Source: Oscillospiraceae bacterium (GTDB taxonomy: Bacteria > Bacillota > Clostridia > Oscillospirales > Acutalibacteraceae). Taken from it: DNA of 33,923 nucleotides. Positions within the stretch are counted from its first letter, which is position 1. The number at the start of each line of letters is the position of its first letter. The notes under the pieces are model-generated. The model was not told the origin of the DNA. It worked only from the letters and a program-made list of their open reading frames with translations, and ran no database searches. Below are positions 28,335 to 33,923 of this stretch, piece after piece. Where the stretch lies: NCBI GenBank assembly GCA_009784445.1, contig WRBQ01000023.1, positions 1 through 33,923 on the forward strand. The letters run 5' to 3'. Position numbers and translations under genes: made by a program.

Positions 28335-29568
28335 CCCGCGCATGCGCCTTGCCATTTGGCGCGTGCGGCGGCGCAACGCCAAGGCGATGCGTCCCCAACC
28401 GGAAAAAAAACCTGCAACGCTGCCTCGCCTACAATGGACCGACAGGCAGCGTGGTTTGTTTTATTTTTTTGCACTGGGTGTGTGCGCTGCCGCCGTGGTT
28501 GCCGCAGGCATTGCCTCTTACGTTGTGCACTATCACGAGCTTGAGCGCATCGAATTTGAGCTGCTGGACGCACAAGGCAACCCCATTATCGCGCAACAAC
28601 TGATTTTACTTGACCCATACCACCGCAGCGAAATCACCCTGCTGCCCCGCGAAACCGCACAGCGCCCCATCGCCTTGGTAAATACCGATACCCAGCCTGT
28701 GCTGCTGCGCGTGCGCGTGGAAGAAACCGTGTTAGCACGCCGCCACTGCGATGAAGGCGAACTACTCACCACCATGCGCCAGCACGACGGCCTGCCCAGT
28801 GATATCCACACACCACACACCGTTACCCAGCAACAGGCGCAGCGCATGCTTGTTGAGGCTGGGTTCATCACCGGCGGCGCGGCATGGGCACACATTTTGG
28901 ACGCTCGATTGCCCGCCGCACGTCTGCCCGGTGGCAGCGACAACGGCGGCCGCCTGCTGGTGTGGGAACTCATCACCATGGACTACGACGCGCTTGACCC
29001 CGACCTGCCCGATCTTTCCGCCCTGCGCCCGCAGGATTTATACGCCCTTGGTCTTGGCATCACACAGCATGAATTCATGGGCTTTTATCTGCGTCCGCAA
29101 GACGACGGTAGCCTGCTTTATCAACCCATCGAAATCGTCACGCAGCAAAACCCGTACGCCATTCCCACCATCACGCAAATTCTATATGAATATATTGTGT
29201 GGGATGTGCTGCGGCACGACGTGCACCAATTCGGGCAAGAAGATGCCCCCGTGCGAATGCAGGGCAGCACGGCGTTGCGCCCGCTCACTGCCTTCACCGC
29301 AGCCGAAGATGCTTGGTTTTTCGACAGTGACGGCTGGGTATACTATGGCATGGTGCTTGCGCCTGGCGTAATGACCCCCGTGCTTATCGAAGGCTATGCC
29401 CCACACCGCGACCAAGATGATGAGCTGCGCTATCACATCCACCTCGAAATTCAACCTATACAGCCGCAATATGCCATTGCCCACTGGGGCAGCGGCGCAG
29501 CACTCAACATTGGCGAAAGCTCCACCACCCCAGCCGCAAGACGAATGATTCGCGAAATTTCACCTTAA
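28312..29568 (+). CDS. camelysin/TasA-like (SipW-substrate-like) membrane-anchored protein
   Basis: A 418-residue protein. A basic cytoplasmic tail of ~45 residues and one membrane helix (LFYFFALGVCAAAVVAAGIA, ~49-68) precede a long extracytoplasmic beta-rich domain. ALVNTDTQPVLLRVRVEETV and, near the C-terminus, DGWVYYGMVLAPGVMTPVLI correspond to the two signature strands of SipW-dependent camelysin/TasA/BsaA-type proteins. Unlike those, it has a long basic N-terminal tail and no typical SipW cleavage site after the helix, which fits the loss of peptidase residues in its partner. ATG 28312 has AAGGTGA 8 bases upstream and overlaps the SipW-like gene by 23 bases. It is probably a permanently anchored surface protein. 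Confidence 0.65.
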   Translation: MKNKRFFNPRMRLAIWRVRRRNAKAMRPQPEKKPATLPRLQWTDRQRGLFYFFALGVCAAAVVAAGIASYVVHYHELERIEFELLDAQGNPIIAQQLILLDPYHRSEITLLPRETAQRPIALVNTDTQPVLLRVRVEETVLARRHCDEGELLTTMRQHDGLPSDIHTPHTVTQQQAQRMLVEAGFITGGAAWAHILDARLPAARLPGGSDNGGRLLVWELITMDYDALDPDLPDLSALRPQDLYALGLGITQHEFMGFYLRPQDDGSLLYQPIEIVTQQNPYAIPTITQILYEYIVWDVLRHDVHQFGQEDAPVRMQGSTALRPLTAFTAAEDAWFFDSDGWVYYGMVLAPGVMTPVLIEGYAPHRDQDDELRYHIHLEIQPIQPQYAIAHWGSGAALNIGESSTTPAARRMIREISP

Positions 29569-29602
29569 CATTCAAACCAGCACGCAAAGAAAGCAAATAA
29601 GC

Positions 29603-30421
29603 ATGAAAAAAATTGCAGTAATTCAAGATATATCCGGCCTTGGGCGATGCTCGCTTGGGGCAGCTTTGCCCGTGATTTCCGCCATGGGCGTGCATGCACT
29701 GCCCGTGCCCACCGCCATCTACACCAACCAAACCGGTTTTAGCCGCTTCGCGGTGCTTGGCTGCGAATCATTACTAAGCGAATACCCATCTGCGTGGAAC
29801 GAAATAGGTGTGCAGTTGGATGGCATGCTCACCGGTTTCATGGGCACACACGAGCAAATTGCCGCCGCCCAAGCGATGATTGACGCTTTTCGCCGCCCGG
29901 AAACAATGCTGCTCATCGACCCCGTAATGGGCGACAATGGGCAACGCTACCCCATTTTTGACGAAGACTTCTGCCGCGCCATTGGCGACTTTGCCCGCCA
30001 AGCGCATGTCATTACCCCCAATGTCACCGAGCTTTGTCTGCTGGCCAACAAAGACCCCATGACCTTTTTGCGCGCTCCTCCCGATGAACAAAAAGCCATG
30101 CTGCACAGCATGTGCGCTACCCTGCCGCAGCCCATCATCATCGTCACCGGCTGGAAGATTGGCGACTTGGTGCTCAACGCAGCTTGGCAACACAGCAAGT
30201 TGGATACTTATTCCACCACAGCCGTGGCTGGGTCCTATTCCGGCACTGGCGATTTATTCGCCGCTTGTGTGGCCGCCGGGTTGGTGCGTGGCAACACGTT
30301 GCAGCAATGCATCACCCGTGCAGCAAAATTTCTGCACGCCGCATTGACTGAGGCCGCACAGCAAAACCTGCCGCCCAAACACGGCGTACCTTTCGAAAAC
30401 CATCTAGAGGAGCTACTATAA
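29603..30421 (+). CDS. pyridoxal/pyridoxamine kinase
   Basis: A 272-residue kinase of the ribokinase-like PdxK/PdxY family, phosphorylating pyridoxal, pyridoxine or pyridoxamine for PLP salvage. It has IAVIQDISGLGRCSLGAALP at the N-terminus, TAIYTNQTGF, LLIDPVMGDNGQRYPIFDED (metal/substrate loop), NVTELCLL, and the C-terminal anion-hole motif GSYSGTGDLFAACVAAGL with the catalytic Asp. The SD is weak. The next gene, an ECF S-component, starts 5 bases after its stop, which fits a vitamin B6 uptake and salvage pair. Confidence 0.9.
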   Translation: MKKIAVIQDISGLGRCSLGAALPVISAMGVHALPVPTAIYTNQTGFSRFAVLGCESLLSEYPSAWNEIGVQLDGMLTGFMGTHEQIAAAQAMIDAFRRPETMLLIDPVMGDNGQRYPIFDEDFCRAIGDFARQAHVITPNVTELCLLANKDPMTFLRAPPDEQKAMLHSMCATLPQPIIIVTGWKIGDLVLNAAWQHSKLDTYSTTAVAGSYSGTGDLFAACVAAGLVRGNTLQQCITRAAKFLHAALTEAAQQNLPPKHGVPFENHLEELL

Positions 30422-30425
30422 TATA

Positions 30426-30956
30426 ATGAAAAGAAAACATGTCTATCATATTGCCCTCACAGCGGTGCTTGTCGCCATGACCACCGTCGCCATCTTTTTC
30501 TTGCGTGTTGATCTTGGCTATGGCATTGTGCACTTGGGCGATGCTATCATTTTGCTGGCAGCCGTGCTGCTGCCCACGCCCTACGCCATGGTCGTTGGCG
30601 GGCTCGGCGGCGGCATGGCCAACGTGCTGGGTGCAGGCGGCGCAATTTGGGCGCCTGCAACCATCATCATCAAGTCACTGATGACCGTGCCATTTAGCGC
30701 AAAGCAACCCGAGCTAGTCACTCCACGCAACTTGGCCATGCTTGCGCCATACAGCGTCATCACCATCGTCGGCTACGCCTTGTATCGTTGGCTGCTGATT
30801 GGCCTTGGCACATTCGGTGCCCCCGACGGCGTGTGGGTTGCTGTTGTGCCAAACCTAGTGGGCGACATTGTGCAAACCGTTGGCAGCGCAGTGCTGTTCA
30901 TCGCTCTAGCTACCGTGCTGGAGAAAACAAAATTCAAGCAACGAATCAACCTATAA
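30426..30956 (+). CDS. ECF transporter S component, probably for vitamin B6
   Basis: A 176-residue membrane protein with five or six hydrophobic segments and the S-component look (FLRVDLGYGIVHLGDAIILL, ALLPTP-type loop, MVVGGLGGGMANVLGAGGAI, VPNLVGDIVQTVGSAVLF). Sharing an operon with pyridoxal kinase suggests a pyridoxine/pyridoxal specificity (PdxU-like), but substrate assignment rests on context alone; thiamine-precursor specificity is also possible. GAGGAG lies in the last codons of the kinase gene. A strong terminator follows. Confidence 0.85.
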   Translation: MKRKHVYHIALTAVLVAMTTVAIFFLRVDLGYGIVHLGDAIILLAAVLLPTPYAMVVGGLGGGMANVLGAGGAIWAPATIIIKSLMTVPFSAKQPELVTPRNLAMLAPYSVITIVGYALYRWLLIGLGTFGAPDGVWVAVVPNLVGDIVQTVGSAVLFIALATVLEKTKFKQRINL

Positions 30957-30968
30957 CTGAAATCAACG

Positions 30969-31004
30969 AAACCCCACTTCATGAAAATCACGAAGTGGGG
31001 TTTT
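30969..31004 (+). terminator. intrinsic terminator after the vitamin B6 operon
   Basis: A perfect 12-base-pair stem (AAACCCCACTTC / GAAGTGGGGTTT) around an 11-base loop, ending in TTTTGCT. The A-run on the left may let it act weakly in the other direction for the protease gene. Confidence 0.85.
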
Positions 31005-31031
31005 GCTATTGTTTGCAGATTTGCCGCGAAG

Positions 31032-31079
31032 CGCCTGCTCCCCGCAGGGGCCGCGAAGCGGGGAGCCCCGCCGCAGGCG
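31032..31079. repeat. GC-rich palindromic repeat
   Basis: Nested inverted repeats (CGCCTGC with GCAGGCG, and TCCCCGC with GCGGGGA) between the terminator and the 3' end of the htrA-like gene. REP-like; it may also terminate the protease transcript. Confidence 0.55.
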
Positions 31080-31080
31080 G

Positions 31081-32397
31081 TCAATCCCAGAACCATGGGC
31101 GGGTGGGTTCGGGTTCGGACTCGAACACGCTTCGGTCTTCCACCAAGCGAACTGTCACCTCAAAGGTATCAGTCACGTTAAAGTTTTCACGATTTACGCG
31201 GGCAATGGTCAGCTCAAGCGCTTGGCCAACGCTGCCGGTTTCAATCACTTCCAACAGCACCTCAGGACGATTGATAGGGTTTCCGTTCACGTGTGTGATG
31301 ATGTCCTCGGGCTGCACTTGTGTGTTGGTGAAATCGCTGTCGTCATCAATGGCGGCGATGATGATGCTGCCGGACGGCAAGTTGTTGGCGCGCACCACAA
31401 AGGCGCCGGGTGCCGTTTGCGTGGCCACGATGAACTGAATACCCAGTTTGGGGCGGTTGGGCACGCGGCCCATTTCAATTAGATTATTCACCACTTCCTG
31501 CACGGTTGAGGATGGCACCGCAAAGCCCATGCCCTCAAAGTACAAGTCAACGATTTTCTGCGAGTTAATGCCAATGACTTGGCCCAGCGCATTCACCAGT
31601 GCGCCGCCGCTGTTGCCCGGGCTAATGGGCGCCGTGTGCTGAATGGTAATCATGGTGTGGCGGTTGCGGATGGGGCGGTCGATGGCGCTGACAATGCCTT
31701 GGGTAAACGAACCCATGAACTGAATGCCGCCCGGGTTGCCAACCGCAAACACGGGCTCACCCACACGCAGGGCATCGGAATCCCCAAATGTTGCGGCGTG
31801 AAGACCCGCGGCGGGAATGCGCAACAACCCAACGTCAGTGCGGGCGTCGTACCCAATGATTTCGGCGTAAAAACTTTCGCCGTTGTATAGCTCAATGCTT
31901 ACCCGGCGGTTCGTGCCTTCAATCACGTGTGCAGCCGTCACCACATAGGTGTGCGTGCCGGCGGTGTTTTCGTGGATGATAATGCCGCTGCCCTCGCCGA
32001 TGATGTTGTTGCCACGCGTGCCGTGAATTTGCACCGCCACATTGGAACGCTTGAGGCTTTCGGCAATTTCCACGGGCGTCATGCCGCCCTCCACCGCCGG
32101 TGCAGAGCGATCACCGTCAGGCGTGACGGCTAGCTGCATGTGCGGGCTATCGCTGCCGCCACCGGGTTGAGTAACCACAGGCGGTGTTTGCGTTTGCCCG
32201 GCAAAATAGCGTATGCCGAAAAAGCCAGCCGTGCCACCCACAACCACCAGCAGCACGCACAGCAGCGACACCACAACCACCGAGGCATTGCGCTTTGGGG
32301 GCGTCTGCGGGGTCAGGTCGGGCAAAACGGGTGCAGGCAATGCAGCGTTTTGTGCGTCGTCATAGCCGTAGCCGCTAAAATTGTTGTTATTGTCCAT
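31081..32397 (-). CDS. HtrA/DegP-like membrane-anchored serine protease
   Basis: A 438-residue S1C-family protease. The cytoplasmic N-terminus (~1-36, Asn/Pro-rich) is followed by a membrane helix (ASVVVVSLLCVLLVVVGGTA) and a Thr/Pro/Gly linker. The trypsin-like domain has the triad His (VVTAAHVIEG, ~155), Asp (DARTDVGLLRI, ~184) and Ser (TAPISPGNSGGALVNALGQV, ~265). One C-terminal PDZ domain (~315-425) contains NLPSGSIIIAAID and VQPEDIITHVNGNPINRPEV. It degrades or refolds damaged envelope proteins. GGAGAGG precedes ATG 32397. All catalytic residues are present. Confidence 0.95.
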   Translation of the reverse strand: MDNNNNFSGYGYDDAQNAALPAPVLPDLTPQTPPKRNASVVVVSLLCVLLVVVGGTAGFFGIRYFAGQTQTPPVVTQPGGGSDSPHMQLAVTPDGDRSAPAVEGGMTPVEIAESLKRSNVAVQIHGTRGNNIIGEGSGIIIHENTAGTHTYVVTAAHVIEGTNRRVSIELYNGESFYAEIIGYDARTDVGLLRIPAAGLHAATFGDSDALRVGEPVFAVGNPGGIQFMGSFTQGIVSAIDRPIRNRHTMITIQHTAPISPGNSGGALVNALGQVIGINSQKIVDLYFEGMGFAVPSSTVQEVVNNLIEMGRVPNRPKLGIQFIVATQTAPGAFVVRANNLPSGSIIIAAIDDDSDFTNTQVQPEDIITHVNGNPINRPEVLLEVIETGSVGQALELTIARVNRENFNVTDTFEVTVRLVEDRSVFESEPEPTRPWFWD

Positions 32398-32426
32398 ATC
32401 ATGTACCTCTCCATCCTACTATACCC

Positions 32427-32438
32427 ATAGTATACTAT
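32427..32438. promoter_or_regulatory. 12-base perfect palindrome upstream of the htrA-like gene
   Basis: ATAGTATACTAT, located about 30 bases upstream of ATG 32397 in an AT-rich region containing candidate -10 sequences (TATACT, TATAGT). It could be an operator or simply promoter sequence; no clear -35 box accompanies it. Confidence 0.35.
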
Positions 32439-32551
32439 AATAATATGAAAAACGTATGAACTGGCAGGAAATTTTCCACCTGCGCCACCTGCGCTAGCGC
32501 TCGGTCGCTTCGCTGTGCTTTATGATGGGTTGAGGAAACTCCAGCAAAACA

Positions 32552-32580
32552 TTGCACCCACGTGCATTTTATGCTATACT
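32552..32580 (+). promoter_or_regulatory. promoter placing the chromate-transporter start codon at +1
   Basis: TTGCAC (32552-32557), 17-base spacer, TATACT (32575-32580). ATG 32587 begins 7 bases after the -10 box and has no SD, so a leaderless mRNA is predicted, as for maf. Confidence 0.6.
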
Positions 32581-32586
32581 ATTACC

Positions 32587-33129
32587 ATGAAAACATTATG
32601 GCAGCTGTTTGTGAGCTTCTTCAAGGTCGGACTAATGACCTTTGGGGGCGGCCTTGCCATGTTTCCCATGCTTGAGCGTGAGATCATCGACCGCCGTGGC
32701 TGGTGCACCCGCGACGAAGTGGTGGACTACTATGCCATTGGGCAATGCACGCCGGGCATCATCGCGGTGACGGTTTCGGTGCTCATTGGCTGGCAGCAAA
32801 AGAAGGTGTTGGGCGCGATGATTGGACCCATCGCGGTGGCATTGCCCGGGTTTTTGATTGTGCTGGGGCTATCGTTTGGGCTGAACTTTGTGATGGATCA
32901 TCCCGTTGCACAGGCTGCTTTGGCAGGCATGCGCGTGGCGGTGGCTGCGCTGGTGACAGCCGCGGTGGTGAACATCTTTCGCAGCCAAGTTAAGCGCTGG
33001 TGGCAGCTGCTGATTGCCGTAGCGGCGTTCATTCCGGTGGCGTTGTTTGGTGCGCACCCGGCGTGGGTGGTGGCCAGTGCGGCACTCATTGGCTTGTTTG
33101 GGGCGTGGAGAAATGCGAAGAAAGATTGA
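32587..33129 (+). CDS. chromate transporter, first half-size subunit (CHR family)
   Basis: A 180-residue membrane protein of the CHR family, short (single-domain) type; such proteins work as pairs and export chromate or transport related anions. It has the family start LFVSFFKVGLMTFGGGLAMF and PMLEREIIDRRGWCTRDEVV, then DYYAIGQCTPGIIAVTVSVL, and several hydrophobic helices. The frame is open to 32515, but ATG 32587 begins the conserved sequence. Its partner half begins only at 33829, after a toxin-antitoxin module. Normally the two halves are directly adjacent. Confidence 0.93.
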   Translation: MKTLWQLFVSFFKVGLMTFGGGLAMFPMLEREIIDRRGWCTRDEVVDYYAIGQCTPGIIAVTVSVLIGWQQKKVLGAMIGPIAVALPGFLIVLGLSFGLNFVMDHPVAQAALAGMRVAVAALVTAAVVNIFRSQVKRWWQLLIAVAAFIPVALFGAHPAWVVASAALIGLFGAWRNAKKD

Positions 33130-33239
33130 GCGACATCAAGAGGTCGGATTACGAGCTATTTGGCCAAAGGCCGTGGCAACCCACCCAACCCCATGCAGCT
33201 TGAGTTTATCCCGCTGGGGCAGCGAGGCGTAGCGGATGC

Positions 33240-33268
33240 TTGACATTTGCTAGCATTTCGGGTATAAT
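33240..33268 (+). promoter_or_regulatory. promoter of the relB/yoeB module
   Basis: Perfect TTGACA (33240-33245), 17-base spacer, perfect TATAAT (33263-33268), followed by AGGAGG (33276-33281). Confidence 0.85.
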
Positions 33269-33288
33269 AGATAGCAGGAGGTGTTATT

Positions 33289-33564
33289 ATGGCACAAGTT
33301 AACATTCGCATGGACGATGAACTGAAGAAACAGGCTGATGCATTCTTTGGCGAGCTAGGGCTTTCGTTGTCCACGGCAATTCACGCGTTTATTCTGCAAT
33401 CCATGCGCGAGGGACGCATTCCCTTCGAGCTTTCGCTAAAAGCTGACCCGTTCTATAGTGAAAGCAACATGGCACATTTGCGTCGTGTGGTTGCGAAAAT
33501 TGAAAGCGGCGAGGCTAATTTTGCAGAAAAAACAATGGAAGAGCTAGAAGCGATGGTGGGGTAA
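33289..33564 (+). CDS. RelB/DinJ-family antitoxin
   Basis: A 91-residue antitoxin. The N-terminal ribbon-helix-helix (AQVNIRMDDELKKQADAFFG, LGLSLSTAIHAFILQSMREG) binds the promoter. The C-terminal part (FYSESNMAHLRRVVAKIESG, then an acidic tail) is expected to wrap the toxin. AGGAGG precedes ATG 33289. The toxin gene begins 4 bases after its stop. Autorepression of the strong upstream promoter is expected from the family. Confidence 0.93.
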   Translation: MAQVNIRMDDELKKQADAFFGELGLSLSTAIHAFILQSMREGRIPFELSLKADPFYSESNMAHLRRVVAKIESGEANFAEKTMEELEAMVG

Positions 33565-33568
33565 TGAA

Positions 33569-33832
33569 ATGCACAAGATTTTTTTCGACCAAGCTTGGGA
33601 AGATTTTTTGTATTGGCAAACACAAGACAAGAAGACAGCGAAACGCATTGTTATGCTGCTGAAAGACATTGACCGTAACGGTTGTTTCGGCATTGGAAAA
33701 CCCGAGAAGCTGGGGGGCGATTTGTCCGGCTGGTGGAGTGTGCGCATTGATGACTGCAACCGCATGATCTTCAGAATAATCAATGACAGACTGGAAATTG
33801 CCGCTTGTAAAGGCCATTACGGTGACAAATGA
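33569..33832 (+). CDS. YoeB/Txe-family ribosome-dependent mRNA interferase toxin
   Basis: An 87-residue YoeB-type toxin that cleaves mRNA on the ribosome. The family pattern is complete: AWEDFLYWQTQDKKTAKRIV, GIGKPEKLGGDLSGWWSVRI, CNRMIFRI and the C-terminal CKGHY. The residues matching catalytic Glu46, Arg65 and His83 of E. coli YoeB are all present (KPE, NR, GHY), so it should be active. YoeB usually pairs with a YefM/Phd-type antitoxin; here the partner is RelB/DinJ-type. Its stop codon overlaps the start of the second chromate-transporter gene (ATGA). Confidence 0.92.
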   Translation: MHKIFFDQAWEDFLYWQTQDKKTAKRIVMLLKDIDRNGCFGIGKPEKLGGDLSGWWSVRIDDCNRMIFRIINDRLEIAACKGHYGDK

Positions 33833-33923
33833 TGCATTACCTACCCTTCCTGTTCTACGAGTTCTTCTTCACCGGGCTGTTCGCCATTGGCGGCGGCGCG
33901 GCAACCATACCCTTTTTGCAGCA
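33829..33923 (+). CDS. chromate transporter, second half-size subunit (5' part only)
   Basis: Thirty-one codons to the window edge. FFFTGLFAIGGGAATIPFLQ is the characteristic start of the second CHR half. ATG 33829 overlaps the yoeB stop (ATGA) and has no SD of its own, so translation is probably coupled to yoeB. It should dimerise with the product of 32587-33129. Confidence 0.85.
   Translation, partial: MMHYLPFLFYEFFFTGLFAIGGGAATIPFLQ

Noticed and set aside
32530-32550. GAGGAAACTCC reminiscent of RNase P RNA conserved region I (GAGGAAAGTCC)
   Set aside because: One base differs and there is no room for the rest of RNase P RNA before the chromate-transporter gene at 32587.
1-33923. tRNA, rRNA, transposase, integrase or phage genes
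   Set aside because: Reading both strands showed no TPsiC-like GGTTCGAATC block in a cloverleaf context and no recognisable mobile-element protein; only MITE/REP-like repeats are present.

Overview
Organism. The window looks like the chromosome of an uncultured, low-to-mid GC Gram-positive anaerobe of class Clostridia, probably Oscillospirales. The signs are an FMN riboswitch with a RibU-type ECF transporter, SipW/camelysin-like, ComEA, YifB and DivIVA-domain proteins, strong SD sequences (AGGAGG) with frequent GTG/TTG starts, and consensus TTGACA-N17-TATAAT promoters. This is inference from gene content; no rRNA, tRNA, CRISPR array, phage or transposase gene was seen.

Layout. 1-5.3 kb: the tail of an unknown gene, a phosphatase-superfamily enzyme, two paralogous Thr-rich membrane-anchored surface proteins (minus strand), a solitary MazF-like protein, an AraC/GyrI regulator and an Mpg-type 3-methyladenine DNA glycosylase. 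5.37-9.1 kb: promoter, FMN riboswitch and intrinsic terminator lead into ribU. A tightly spaced plus-strand string follows: an unknown protein, an internally deleted HD protein, a pyrophosphatase-like protein, a possible kinase-fold protein and a GNAT. 9.1-9.5 kb: a compact unit of two convergent strong promoters, a 46-codon ORF and long inverted repeats, best read as a type I toxin/antisense-RNA module. 9.5-14.3 kb: yifB/comM, a broken Mta-like MerR/TipAS gene, tag, argH and an XRE regulator. 14.3-18.6 kb: a minus-strand cluster (RING/zinc-ribbon membrane protein, two PH-like zinc-ribbon proteins, a kinesin-light-chain-type TPR protein, galU). 18.7-19.8 kb: maf, apparently leaderless and carrying an insertion, then two small membrane proteins. 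19.8-24.9 kb: a minus-strand run (XRE, comEA, PHP histidinol phosphatase, GNAT, histidine phosphatase, deacetylase-like protein, lipoprotein, class II aldolase) punctuated by MITE/REP-like repeats. 25.0-26.7 kb: ECF sigma factor, putative anti-sigma factor and a small coiled-coil protein. 26.8-29.6 kb: an overlapping three-gene operon with a DivIVA-domain protein, a SipW-family protein that lacks its catalytic residues, and a camelysin/TasA-like membrane protein. 29.6-31 kb: pyridoxal kinase and an ECF S-component. 31-32.4 kb: an HtrA-like protease. 32.5 kb to the end: two half-size chromate-transporter genes separated by a RelB/YoeB toxin-antitoxin module.

How it works together. Most of the window is housekeeping (cofactor uptake, alkylation repair, arginine and nucleotide-sugar synthesis, competence). 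Mixed in are envelope genes with variable or degenerate parts and several small selfish modules. The most novel-looking element is the operon with the dead SipW homologue. The most compact hidden one is the type I toxin-antitoxin-like unit at 9.1-9.5 kb.
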